DNA of 64,000 nucleotides from Noviherbaspirillum sp. Root189 (GCF_001428545.1 NZ_LMHZ01000045.1:62001-126000); one strand, 5' to 3'. Numbered from the stretch's first letter, positions 21,920 through 29,862 are shown. Notes: generated by a model from the letters alone, not told the origin. Numbers and translations are program-made.

Positions 21920-23188
21920 TTAGAAGTCGGGTTCGTCGTCATCAACCGTAATCAGGGGTTCAGATGCATTCCGAGCACGACTGAAGCACTTCTCGACGTA
22001 ATCGCGGTCGAGTACACCCTGCGCCACTGCGTTCTGAAGAATCTTGCTAATCGCTGGTTGCTTCACCCCGAATGCATCTGCCAGTTCCTTCTGGGTTTTG
22101 TACTTGCCTGACTGGAGCAACCTCTTGGCCCGTTCCGCATTGCTATCCGCATCGGGGTCAACCATTAGGGTGAGGTCATCAATCTCCTCAGTCTGCTGCT
22201 GTTCCTTGGATGTGAACTCGTCTTTGGGAATTGCAGTAACACACACTGGCAGAGGCCGACTATCAACATTGCCACGGTTTTTCTCGAAGACTACGGTGAA
22301 CTTTGCATCTTTGTCCCCTGCAGCGCGTTCCTGTGTGGACGGTTCCAGTTTCAAAATAAGGTTGAGTGTCGCCGTCATCGCAGTTGATCCGCGTGGGCCG
22401 CTGTCTTTTCCTTTGCCTTGATGGTGAACGACCAAGATCGCGATACCAAGCTGCTTTGCACGAAGCAAAAAGGTGTTGAACAGCTTCATGTCCTTGGATG
22501 CGTTCTCATCCAGTTGCCCTGATAACGTCGTCAGGTTGTCAATCACGATGACATCGAATTTTTCTTCCTGTGCATACTTGAGAATCCCCAGCTGGCTCCC
22601 TTCAGTTTCAATCTCGATGAAATTGCCAGTGATGGTCTTCTGCATTTGGCGAGGGCAAAGCACGAAGTTCTTCTTCAGTGCCTCGGGGTCGCAGTCCAGT
22701 CCTTTGACCAACTGCTTCATGCGAATTGACATCTCGGATGAGTCCATTTCGCCATCCAGGTACAGTACCCTACGGGGGGTGTCGTTCGACCAGTCCAGTA
22801 ACCGGCCACCACCAGCGGCAACCATAGCCAAAGAAAGCGTCAGCCACGTCTTGCCTACACCAGTACCGGCGTAGACCATCGCCACTTCGTTGACGCGCAT
22901 GAGGCGAGTGAGCAGCCATGGCGGCTGGCGAAAATCCATATTGCAGAGGTCGCCGAAAGTGTAGACCGAAAAACCTGCCTCGGAATGCTCTGGATCGGGT
23001 TGCTGCTTGCGATTGTTGCGCTGTTCTTGAAAAGTTCGATATGCATCAGGCGTGACGGTCTTGATGCGCCTGCGCTTCGGGGAAGATGCGACAGAGAAAG
23101 CCGACGATGATGGCTTGTGGGTAATGACGTTAGATACGTCGATTGCTACGAGCGTGTTTTTGCTTGTCATGATTAAAACCATGTTCAT
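21920..23188 (-). CDS. RepA-like RecA-fold ATPase (AAA_25) with C-terminal HTH
   Basis: A 422-residue protein. Walker A is YAGTGVGKTWLTLSLA near residue 110; the conserved VLYLDGEM follows; Walker B is DVIVIDN near 215; then AILVVHHQGKGKDSGPRGS with the motif typical of hexameric RSF1010 RepA-like helicases. The C-terminal QKELADAFGVKQPAISKILQ near residue 375 is a helix-turn-helix. Such proteins drive replication of plasmids and integrative elements, which suggests the element can replicate after excision. The N-terminal 75 residues are low in order. Start 23188 is uncertain; ATG 23170 (MTSKNTLVAID) is as good. Confidence 0.85.
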   Translation of the reverse strand: MNMVLIMTSKNTLVAIDVSNVITHKPSSSAFSVASSPKRRRIKTVTPDAYRTFQEQRNNRKQQPDPEHSEAGFSVYTFGDLCNMDFRQPPWLLTRLMRVNEVAMVYAGTGVGKTWLTLSLAMVAAGGGRLLDWSNDTPRRVLYLDGEMDSSEMSIRMKQLVKGLDCDPEALKKNFVLCPRQMQKTITGNFIEIETEGSQLGILKYAQEEKFDVIVIDNLTTLSGQLDENASKDMKLFNTFLLRAKQLGIAILVVHHQGKGKDSGPRGSTAMTATLNLILKLEPSTQERAAGDKDAKFTVVFEKNRGNVDSRPLPVCVTAIPKDEFTSKEQQQTEEIDDLTLMVDPDADSNAERAKRLLQSGKYKTQKELADAFGVKQPAISKILQNAVAQGVLDRDYVEKCFSRARNASEPLITVDDDEPDF

Positions 23189-23559
23189 GAAACAAGCTCA
23201 TACCGGCTCCAGCAATGGTTGGGTGAACATCTGATGAGGCTTGAGAAACCGGCGTTTCTAATGAAAACCGGTAATGACAGCAGGCGCAACCCATGCTGGC
23301 GCGAACCTTGGCGTAGAAGCACTAAGGGGGCGACGTGGATTATGCTCGCAATACTGCCACAATGCAAGAAAAACCCTACGCCTAAATAAAAAATTGCCTT
23401 TTTTATCAATGACTTATGGCCAAACATGCTGCTTCGTATTGATATGGAGCTACGCTGTATGATCTTGACACTCGTCGCCTCACATATATCTGGTGGGCGT
23501 TGCATCAAAACAAAAGGACCCGTCGTGGTCAACGGGTCGAACTGCGATATCAGAAGATG
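23189..23559. other. 371-bp gap inside the 6-kb element, no gene seen
   Basis: Short open frames here lack ribosome-binding sites and recognisable products. The region separates the RepA-like gene from the GIY-YIG gene and should contain the RepA promoter; no convincing hexamers, iterons or hairpins were found. Confidence 0.5.
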
Positions 23560-23985
23560 TTATTGACCGTATAGCAAGCCACGTATCGGCCAAGAGGAAG
23601 GTAGAGCTTCTGAAGCGGCACGTGCCTGTCCAATGATGCCGAGTGTTGATGCGATTGCAGCAGGGCTGGTTAACATCTCATTCAACGGTGGCGAGAACCG
23701 AGCTATCAATTCCCGTTCGTACAAGTCTCGAAGCCACCCATTCTCGACAACTGAAGCCAATACAGTCGTAGCACCGGCCCTATATGCCGCAGGCCATTTA
23801 TGATGATCTGCAAACCTGCTCTTGAAGTTCTCGGTTTTGCCTGCGTATAGGATTACAGGCGGTGAGTTAAAGCCCTCACGGCAGAACAGGTAGACCCCTG
23901 CGACAGGGTTCCAATCGCCATGGTAGTCACATCGTTGGAAACCCAAAACCTGACCACTACTGGCAGTCCACGTATATTGATGCAT
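23560..23985 (-). CDS. GIY-YIG-like nuclease domain protein
   Basis: A 141-residue protein from the second of two close ATGs (23985, seven bases after AAAGGA; ATG 23991 sits directly on it). PVAGVYLFCREGFN followed by ILYAGKTENFKSRFADHH gives the GVY...YAGKT...R pattern of the GIY-YIG fold, with Arg in the expected place and ELIARFSPPLNEML further on, the usual E/N region. GIY-YIG nucleases nick or cut DNA; in mobile elements they may act in homing, interference or defence. An SOS-box-like sequence lies about 170 bp upstream. Confidence 0.75.
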   Translation of the reverse strand: MHQYTWTASSGQVLGFQRCDYHGDWNPVAGVYLFCREGFNSPPVILYAGKTENFKSRFADHHKWPAAYRAGATTVLASVVENGWLRDLYERELIARFSPPLNEMLTSPAAIASTLGIIGQARAASEALPSSWPIRGLLYGQ

Positions 23986-24156
23986 TTGCATTTCCTTTCA
24001 AACCTAAAGATCGAATGAAAGGGTGCTGCGCACGTTCGCCTCGACATGTTGCCGATATGTACCGGCCTTTCTCCCTAAGTCGAAGTTACCCCGTGCCCTT
24101 CGGTCGCAATGGTCAGCTTCCAAACTGCCTTTTCCCAGATACGGCAGAGCTAGATG

Positions 24157-24176
24157 TACTGTAAATACATCCAGTG
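24157..24176 (-). promoter_or_regulatory. LexA-box-like sequence upstream of the GIY-YIG gene
   Basis: TACTGTAAATACATCCAGTG agrees with the classical SOS box (core CTGT-N8-ACAG) at 16 of 20 positions, the right core being CCAG. It lies between the serine recombinase stop and the GIY-YIG start. No promoter hexamers were confirmed. Confidence 0.4.
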
Positions 24177-24255
24177 ATATTTTGCCTAAAAGTTATGTCG
24201 GATGCAAGTTTTTAGCCGATGGGAATTGTTGTATTGCAGATACAGCATACGGTGG

Positions 24256-24834
24256 TTACGCCTGCACCTCATCAGTCACTATATTCAAGACACTAGCTCT
24301 TGAGATTTCATACAGCCTCGCTAACGCGCTGACTGTTTCCCCGACTGCATGCCTTGCTCTGATATCTTCACGCTGCTCTGGGGTCGTTTTGGAGGGTCTA
24401 CCAAGGGTCTTTCCATCCGCCTTGGCTCTAGCCAGTCCCGATTGCGTCCGCTCGACCAGCAGATCGCGCTCCATAGTGGCCACTGCTGCCAGCATGGTCA
24501 GCATCAGTTTGCCAGCAGATGACGCTAGGTCGAGCTTGCCAAGCTGCAGGACGACTACTTCGATCTTCCGGTCAGCGAGTGTACGGACAGTGCGTAGGAT
24601 ATCTTCAGCATCCCGACCAAGCCTATCGAGCTTCGTAACTACCAGCGTTTCCCCGTCCCTGATTTTGCCGAGCATGGCCATGAACTGTGGACGCTGCGTA
24701 GCATGGGTCTTGCCACTGATGCCCTCGTCGGCAAACCAATACTCGACCTTGTAGCCAGACCCTTCAATTTCTAGACGCTGATTCTCTGTGGTCTGTTCTT
24801 TGGTGCTGACGCGACCGTACCCGAAGACTGCCAT
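24256..24834 (-). CDS. Serine recombinase (resolvase/invertase family)
   Basis: A 192-residue enzyme. The catalytic Ser is in FGYGRVSTKEQTTENQ near residue 10; LVVTKLDRLGRDAEDIL near 65-80 and GKLMLTMLAAVATMERDLLVERT near 110-130 are the standard core and E-helix. The C-terminal part has GRPSKTT and a Hin-like helix-turn-helix (SALARLYEISRASVLNIV). It either resolves multimers, inverts a segment or controls copy number of the element. Two 17-bp direct repeats upstream may be its sites. It is divergent from the cargo gene at 25123. Confidence 0.92.
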   Translation of the reverse strand: MAVFGYGRVSTKEQTTENQRLEIEGSGYKVEYWFADEGISGKTHATQRPQFMAMLGKIRDGETLVVTKLDRLGRDAEDILRTVRTLADRKIEVVVLQLGKLDLASSAGKLMLTMLAAVATMERDLLVERTQSGLARAKADGKTLGRPSKTTPEQREDIRARHAVGETVSALARLYEISRASVLNIVTDEVQA

Positions 24835-24982
24835 GGTGTTTGCCTAAAACTGGTAGTAATGGGTGTGAGTATTACATTGACTGTTAGAAATAGATACCCC
24901 TATTTTGTTAACACACAACAGTAAAGGTTTTGGGGGTGGTAGCAAACGGAGGTTTTGTGGCAGTGTCGCGCTGTGCACTGGG

Positions 24983-25043
24983 TTGCCCGATACCGTGCAA
25001 CGTACTGCACTATTCATACATACTTCTTGCCCGATACCGTGCA
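24983..25043. repeat. Two 17-bp direct repeats between recombinase and cargo gene
   Basis: TTGCCCGATACCGTGCA occurs exactly at 24983-24999 and 25027-25043, start to start 44 bp, about four helical turns. A related CCGATACC follows at 25059. Located between divergent genes, they could be recombinase sites or operators for both promoters. Confidence 0.7.
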
Positions 25044-25122
25044 GATTGATTGGGGGTCACCGATACCCTCGCTACAGTACCGGTAGAATCTGCAAATCGA
25101 TCTAAATACGGTTAGCAGTCAA

Positions 25123-26055
25123 ATGAAAAGCCATTCGGAGAACAACGAAACAAAAGGGCCAGGGCAGGATGACTGCATCGTCCATACCCATCCTGTTCCG
25201 GCTGAAGAACTGCATCGCTATAGCGTAGAACGAGACCCTCATTCAGAGATGGACATTGCACGTTACGTCGAAGGTCAAGCAAGGGATGAAGTTGTTCAGC
25301 ATGTTGAAAGGATAAAAAGCGAAGTAGTCTTGGGAGCGACGTACGAAATATGGGACGTAACTACTGATGTCGATCGTTGGTGGGTTATAACTTCGCCAAC
25401 CAATCTATATTCGCAAAAACATTTCCCCAGCCTCGACTACACCTTGTCGTTCCACATCGGGCTTATGATGCGGGTGAGAAGCCGGTCTGCTGCGGTCGAC
25501 GCGGATACCCCATCCCCATTTGATGAGGTGTTTAGAAGGATGGATCAGGCCGAGAACAGGCATGACAGTGCTGTGGAAGCTGAGGATTTCCAGACAGTAG
25601 GAATGCTGCTTCGCGAAAGTCTTATTTCGCTGGTTGCTGCCCTACGACGACGAACGGAGCTACCACCCGAAGTCGAAAGGCCACAAGATGCTAATTTCAT
25701 TGGTTGGACGGATGTCTTAATGAATGCGCTCTGTGGTGGCGGAAGTAACAAGGAGTTGCGCCAGCATCTTAAGAACATTGCCAAGGAAGCGTGGCAGCTA
25801 ACGAACTGGCTCACCCACACTAGGAGCGCAAACAGGACGGCATCCTCCATTGCCATGCATTCCTGTCGAACGACCATCGGGCACTTTGTACAGATTCTTG
25901 AGCGAAGCCATACTGATAAAACGGAGCAATGCCCTGTTTGCAAGTCGCGAAATGTCAGGACTCATTTCGACATTGATATACCGCCTGATGGTGCCTATTA
26001 CACAAGTTGTGGCGTATGCGATTGGACAGACCATCCAGCAGTTGGCAGTGAATAG
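25123..26055 (+). CDS. Unrecognised cargo protein with C-terminal zinc ribbon
   Basis: A 310-residue protein, not recognised. Residues about 60-115 (VVLGATYEIWDVTTDVDRWW, then ITSPTNLYSQKHFPSLD) look like a beta-rich domain. Residues about 135-270 are helical: DEVFRRMDQAENRHDSAVEA, LLRESLISLVAALRRR, ELRQHLKNIAKEAWQLTNWL and then THTRSANRT. The C-terminus is a zinc ribbon, CPVCKSRNVR...YYTSCGVCDW. The helical half recalls HEPN-like or abortive-infection-type helical proteins but lacks a clear R-x4-6-H core. As the only gene of the element without a mobility or replication role, it is the best candidate cargo, possibly for defence. Confidence 0.7.
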   Translation: MKSHSENNETKGPGQDDCIVHTHPVPAEELHRYSVERDPHSEMDIARYVEGQARDEVVQHVERIKSEVVLGATYEIWDVTTDVDRWWVITSPTNLYSQKHFPSLDYTLSFHIGLMMRVRSRSAAVDADTPSPFDEVFRRMDQAENRHDSAVEAEDFQTVGMLLRESLISLVAALRRRTELPPEVERPQDANFIGWTDVLMNALCGGGSNKELRQHLKNIAKEAWQLTNWLTHTRSANRTASSIAMHSCRTTIGHFVQILERSHTDKTEQCPVCKSRNVRTHFDIDIPPDGAYYTSCGVCDWTDHPAVGSE

Positions 26056-26424
26056 GGGTACAGCTAGACATTTCATCGCAGCCACCCAAAGTACCCCCCC
26101 TACCTTCCGTTTTAGGAGCTTTCCAAAAAAGGGCTAAAGGGGAACGAAAAGTTGTTCTTGTTGCACTTGAGACAGAAGCGTCCATTTCTTTTTTGGATGA
26201 CTTAGGCTTGCTTCCTGTGTTACACGGTGTGATACACTGCCCTTCCACACTCAAAAAATGCCTTTGTAATCAATAACCTGCATCAGGCAAAGCAGGGACC
26301 AAACCCTGTCGGCGGGACCAATCTGCGGTATCTACGAATGGTTGCCGAAACGCTCCCTGCATCCTGCTGCTTGCATTCCCCTCTCGTTTTTAGCTTTTCC
26401 AACCCGATTTTCCCGCTCATTTCA
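26056..26424. other. Right end of the 6-kb element and its junction with the chromosome
   Basis: Beyond the cargo gene the sequence holds a GTGATAC heptamer at 26229-26235 inside GTGTGATACAC, then the 18-bp att repeat at 26305-26322. No gene is seen. Chromosomal sequence begins after 26322 and the convergent MgtC gene ends at 26425. Confidence 0.7.
26305..26322 (+). other. attR of the 6-kb element
   Basis: Exact second copy of the 18-bp tRNA-Arg 3'-end sequence at 20309-20326; the flanks on either side differ (AAAC before, CTGC after), which defines the repeat limits. Confidence 0.85.
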
Positions 26425-26949
26425 TCATTTGTCAGTTGTACGTTCTGACATTGCACCAGGTTCGTCGCTGCCCGACTCCGGAATTTTTTTGACATCCGTG
26501 TTCCTATGCGACAGACCAAGGATACATAAGGTAAGCAAAGTGCTCAGGAAAGCGGTTGCTTCGCGCCCCATGCCCGCAGCAACGCCAATTGCGGCCGTAA
26601 CCCAAATGGTTGCCGCGGTCGTCAGTCCACGGATTTCCCGGTCGCGGGACAGTTTGATAATGGCGCCTGCGCCTAGAAAGCCGATGCCCGAGATCAATCC
26701 CTGCAGCACGCGGCTGAGATCATCCATCTCCATACCAGCCTGCAACGGCACCAGGACAAAAAGTGCAGCGCCAAGCGCGACCAGCATATGGGTGCGAAGG
26801 CCGGCGCCGGTGCCACGATATTCGCGCTCGTAGCCCAATACCGCACCAAGCAAAATGGCGACGAGGAGACGGACGCATACACGGGTGAACTGGGTCAGAT
26901 CCGGCAGATCAGAAAACTCCTGCTGCACTGTCACCCACACTTCATGCAT
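26425..26949 (-). CDS. MgtC/SapB family membrane protein
   Basis: A 174-residue inner-membrane protein with four hydrophobic segments. The family signature is clear: LVAILLGAVLGYEREYRGTG, AGLRTHMLVALGAALF, ISGIGFLGAGAIIKL and RGLTTAATIWVTAAIGVAAG. MgtC proteins help growth in low magnesium and modulate the membrane ATP synthase in pathogens; short members such as this lack the C-terminal ACT-like domain. It is the first chromosomal gene to the right of the integrated element and converges on the att site, unconnected in function. Confidence 0.88.
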   Translation of the reverse strand: MHEVWVTVQQEFSDLPDLTQFTRVCVRLLVAILLGAVLGYEREYRGTGAGLRTHMLVALGAALFVLVPLQAGMEMDDLSRVLQGLISGIGFLGAGAIIKLSRDREIRGLTTAATIWVTAAIGVAAGMGREATAFLSTLLTLCILGLSHRNTDVKKIPESGSDEPGAMSERTTDK

Positions 26950-26965
26950 AGAAATGCCTCAGCGA

Positions 26966-27283
26966 TCAGTGACGCATGCGGTCGAGCAGCAACGTAGTTT
27001 GCAAGCCTGCAACTTCGTACATAGCCTTGTCCCAGGATTCGTTAAGCCGGCTCATGGAATCCTGCATCATCCGGAATGCGATGACTGCCGCTTCGGTGGG
27101 GTCTTTGGCGCTGCTGCGAGCGATCTCGATCCGGTCGAGCAGTTTTTCGAGGGAGGGACGATGCTCGGCGGGCGCGGTATCGACTGCTTCACGCAGCAGA
27201 TGCCGCCGAAATATTTCCAAGGCTTCCGGGTCTTGCCGATGTAATGCGACCAAGGTATCGAAGTCGGGCATGGCGACGTTCAT
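26966..27283 (-). CDS. DUF3135 family protein
   Basis: A 105-residue soluble helical protein from ATG 27283 (MNVAMPDFDTLVALHRQDPE), which has GGAG six bases upstream. The opening PDFDTLVALHRQDPEALEIF and the RIEIARSSAKDPTEAAVIAFRMM segment are typical of DUF3135, a small family with no defined function in gamma- and betaproteobacteria. It lies 17 bases upstream of the MgtC gene in the same direction, so the two are probably cotranscribed. Confidence 0.8.
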   Translation of the reverse strand: MNVAMPDFDTLVALHRQDPEALEIFRRHLLREAVDTAPAEHRPSLEKLLDRIEIARSSAKDPTEAAVIAFRMMQDSMSRLNESWDKAMYEVAGLQTTLLLDRMRH

Positions 27284-27425
27284 TGCGGCTCCAGTCAATG
27301 TCGAAGTTGTCGATATGACAGGTATAACCGTTTAATGGCAAAAGCCTTTGTGACGAGTCAATGCCCTCCCCGAGTGTCACTGTTACACCGCAAACTCTAA
27401 GCCAAGGGTAATAATGCCAGTCTGG

Positions 27426-27533
27426 TTATTGCCGCTCATCTATATCTTCGAGTCGCAGTAACCTGTCGATGCAGGTGGCTGCCACGGCACCAGCGCCTAG
27501 CATCGCCAACAAAGAAATAACAGCAGTAATCAT
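27426..27533 (-). CDS. 35-residue single-span membrane protein
   Basis: ATG 27533 has GGAGG seven bases upstream, an excellent Shine-Dalgarno. The product is MITAVISLLAMLGAGAVAAT followed by a polar tail with LLRLEDIDERQ. One membrane helix, N-in/C-out or the reverse not decidable. It lies 142 bp upstream of the DUF3135 gene in the same direction. Too short for usual gene finders; expression is not proven. It may be a small regulatory membrane protein. Confidence 0.5.
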   Translation of the reverse strand: MITAVISLLAMLGAGAVAATCIDRLLRLEDIDERQ

Positions 27534-27710
27534 GTTGATCCTCCGCGCAGTCTTCGCGCATTGAAACATCCCTGACTCAACATTTCATTGACTCTACGCA
27601 TTATTTCCATACCCAGTTTTTATAGCCTTGGACACGAATGAGCAATCTCAACGTCGTTGCCTGGTAGGTAGGTAAGCTTTACAGCATTTCCCTTACCAGC
27701 AGAGTGCACG

Positions 27711-27884
27711 ATGTCCAGACTGAATAACGATGAACACATTACCCCCGACCCGGAAGATACCAAGCTGCCTGGGCAAGATCCGGTAACGGATCGCGACGAT
27801 GAAAATGGCACCGCCAATGTGTCAGATGTGACCATGCGCCTCAACTTGATCGGAAAGCTGATCATTCCACGGAATGCTCCCTGA
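27711..27884 (+). CDS. Possible 57-residue acidic protein
   Basis: Open frame from ATG 27711 (MSRLNNDEHITPDPEDTKLP) to TGA 27884. It is acidic, low in hydrophobics, and ends MRLNLIGKLIIPRNAP. There is no clear Shine-Dalgarno. Composition suggests a disordered stress-type small protein, but it may be chance. Confidence 0.35.
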   Translation: MSRLNNDEHITPDPEDTKLPGQDPVTDRDDENGTANVSDVTMRLNLIGKLIIPRNAP

Positions 27885-28238
27885 CTGACCCTCACGCCAG
27901 AGGTGTGAAATCAACGATAGTCACTTGCCCACAGCTATTGTGACTATCGTTGTGGATAAGTGTCGCATTGCTTATTTAACGTCATGATTCTTAACGGAAT
28001 TAGCGCACTGCTTAATTTAAAGGCAGGCTATCCAGATCGTTAAGAATAGTGCCCTGCCTGATCCGGAATAACGCCCAGTCACGACAAAATGGTCGAGACA
28101 CGGCAAACCGTGTAGTCCCCACAGTGACGCCTCCGGCCAGTGCCGAACTGTGGACAAGCTTTCCTCGCCCGCATATATTGCCAACTCCCCTATCAGCCTG
28201 CGTGCAGGTTCGCAGGTAAAACACAACAAGGAGATTGC
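27885..28238. other. 354-bp intergenic region, no gene seen
   Basis: Contains a TGTGGATAAG DnaA-box-like nonamer near 27951 and a GGCAGG...CCTGCC pair at 28021/28053 that could fold, but nothing firm. The promoter of the following FAH gene must lie here; no confident hexamers were identified. Confidence 0.5.
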
Positions 28239-29090
28239 ATGAAACTGGCGCGCTATGGCCGCATTGGCAAGGAAAAACCCGCACTGGTCGATGACCAGGG
28301 ACGACTGCGCGATCTGTCAGCCATCGTGAACGACATTGGACCTGAACAGCTTTCCCCAAAAATGCTGGCGCGACTTGCCAAACTTGACCCAGCGAAATTA
28401 CCCCTTGTACGCGGTGCGCCGAGGCGTGGGGTTCCGGTGAGTGGCGTTGGAAAGTTCATCGGAATCGGTCTCAACTACTCAGACCATGCGGCGGAGGCCG
28501 GAATGCCGATTCCCAAGGAACCGATCATCTTCATGAAGGCCATTACGTCGTTGTGCGGAGGCGATGATCCGGTCATGCTACCGAAGGGCTCCAAGAAATC
28601 GGACTGGGAAGTAGAACTTGGCGTCGTCATCGGCGGAGTTGCACGCTCCGTATCCGAAAAGGATGCCCTTGACTACGTTGCAGGGTACTGCGTCGTCAAT
28701 GACGTTTCGGAACGTGAATATCAGCTGGAGCGCGGAACACAATGGGATAAAGGCAAGGGTTGCGACACTTTCGGCCCCGTTGGTCCATGGCTCGTCACCA
28801 AGGATGAAGTGCCCAACCCCCAGCGCCTTGAACTCTGGCTCGACCTGAACGGTGAGCGCGTGCAGACGGGTAACACGAAAACCATGATTTTTTCGGTCGC
28901 CAAGATTGTCAGCTATGTCAGCCGTTTCATGACGCTGATGCCAGGCGACATCATCACAACGGGTACGCCTCCCGGCGTCGGTATGGGCATGAAACCACCG
29001 CGCTTCCTGAAGCGGGGTGACGTCATGACATTGGGGATCCATGGCCTCGGGGAGCAGCGACAAGAGGTGATCGCTTTCCAAGCGCCTTAA
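28239..29090 (+). CDS. Fumarylacetoacetate hydrolase family protein
   Basis: A 283-residue enzyme from ATG 28239 with AAGGAG six bases upstream. The FAH fold is marked by FIGIGLNYSDHAAEAG near residue 75, the metal-binding DWEVELGVVIGGVAR near 125, AGYCVVNDVSEREYQ, GKGCDTFGPVGPWLV and the closing PGDIITTGTPPGVGMG. Such enzymes hydrolyse carbon-carbon bonds of acylpyruvates or dehydrate 2-keto-3-deoxy sugars (ureidoglycolate-lyase-like members also exist), so the precise substrate is open. It faces the isomerase and second FAH gene, suggesting catabolism of ring-fission or sugar-acid products. Confidence 0.85.
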   Translation: MKLARYGRIGKEKPALVDDQGRLRDLSAIVNDIGPEQLSPKMLARLAKLDPAKLPLVRGAPRRGVPVSGVGKFIGIGLNYSDHAAEAGMPIPKEPIIFMKAITSLCGGDDPVMLPKGSKKSDWEVELGVVIGGVARSVSEKDALDYVAGYCVVNDVSEREYQLERGTQWDKGKGCDTFGPVGPWLVTKDEVPNPQRLELWLDLNGERVQTGNTKTMIFSVAKIVSYVSRFMTLMPGDIITTGTPPGVGMGMKPPRFLKRGDVMTLGIHGLGEQRQEVIAFQAP

Positions 29091-29097
29091 TTGTGCC

Positions 29098-29132
29098 GCA
29101 TGCCTCCGGATTTCTTATGCATGGAGGCATGC
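29098..29132. terminator. Hairpin between convergent genes
   Basis: GCATGCCTCC (29098-29107) pairs with GGAGGCATGC (29123-29132), a 10-bp stem without a long T-run. It lies between the convergent FAH and isomerase genes and may act in both directions. Confidence 0.55.
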
Positions 29133-29205
29133 TGACACTCTCCTGCCCTGTTTGAAATTGCATGTCCAATAGGCGGTTACGTAAGTTTGCACAACCGATG
29201 CAGGC

Positions 29206-29862
29206 CTATTCCGCGTCTGGTTGTTTGGCGGGAGACGCATTAACAAACGCGTCCAACGCCATGCAGGCATCATGAATGCGCATGACGGTAGGCATCTTCG
29301 ATAGGTCGCTGTTGAGCCGCTGTGCGTTGGCGATCTGTGGAACCAGGCAGCAATCAGCCAATGTTGGCGCATCACCATAACAAAAACGCCCAACGCGTTT
29401 ATCCGTCGACAGGGTTTGCTCAATCGCGGCAAGCCCTTGTTCACACCAGTGCCGATACCAGGCGTTCTTGTCGTCTTCGCTGACCTTCAGATCACGCACC
29501 AGGTAGCGCAATACCCGCAGGTTGTTAATAGGATGGATATCGCAAGCGATCGACAAGGCGATGCTGCGTACAAAGGCTTTGCCCAATGGACTCTGGGGCA
29601 ATAGCGGAGGCTGTGGATGCGTTTCGTCGAGATACTCGATGATTGCGAGAGACTGCGTCAGTGCCACTGAATTGTCAGCGAGCTCATCCACGAACACCGG
29701 TACTAAACCGTCAGGGTTCAGCTTCCGGTATTCCGGTGTCAGCTGCTCTCCACCGTTTTTCAAAAGATGTACCGGCAAGGTCTCGTAGGCAAGGCCCTTC
29801 AGGTTGAGGGCAATTCGGACACGGTAGGATGCTGAACTGCGAAAGTAACTGTATAACTTCAC
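29206..29862 (-). CDS. Maleylacetoacetate/maleylpyruvate isomerase (zeta-class GST)
   Basis: A 218-residue protein from GTG 29862 (MKLYSYFRSSASYRVRIALN); in-frame starts further upstream give an unlikely tail. SSxSYRVRIALNLKGL is the glutathione-binding signature of zeta-class GSTs, followed by the thioredoxin-fold NPDGLVPVFVDE and ALTQSLAIIEYLDETHP, and the C-terminal CYGDAPTLADCCLVPQ. It isomerises cis to trans maleyl compounds with glutathione in tyrosine/homogentisate or gentisate breakdown. The neighbouring FAH protein, 84 bases upstream, most resembles fumarylpyruvate hydrolases, which favours the gentisate version (NagL-like). Confidence 0.85.
   Translation of the reverse strand: MKLYSYFRSSASYRVRIALNLKGLAYETLPVHLLKNGGEQLTPEYRKLNPDGLVPVFVDELADNSVALTQSLAIIEYLDETHPQPPLLPQSPLGKAFVRSIALSIACDIHPINNLRVLRYLVRDLKVSEDDKNAWYRHWCEQGLAAIEQTLSTDKRVGRFCYGDAPTLADCCLVPQIANAQRLNSDLSKMPTVMRIHDACMALDAFVNASPAKQPDAE

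Larger units (their letters stand above)
20309..26322. mobile_element. 6-kb integrative element in the tRNA-Arg 3' end
   Basis: Bounded by an exact 18-bp direct repeat, CCTGTCGGCGGGACCAAT, at 20309-20326 (within the tRNA and two bases beyond) and 26305-26322. It holds a tyrosine integrase, RepA-like ATPase, GIY-YIG protein, serine recombinase and a zinc-ribbon gene. No capsid, terminase or conjugation genes are present. It is therefore a small island, plasmid-derived element or phage satellite lodged beside a prophage. Confidence 0.85.

Noticed and set aside
23185-23532. 115-codon frame in the gap upstream of the RepA-like gene
   Set aside because: No ribosome site, overlaps the ATPase start, no recognisable features.
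27951-27961. DnaA-box-like TGTGGATAAG here and TGTGGATAAC at 55591 as evidence for oriC
   Set aside because: Only single boxes, far from dnaA, dnaN or gidA-type genes; oriC would show a cluster.
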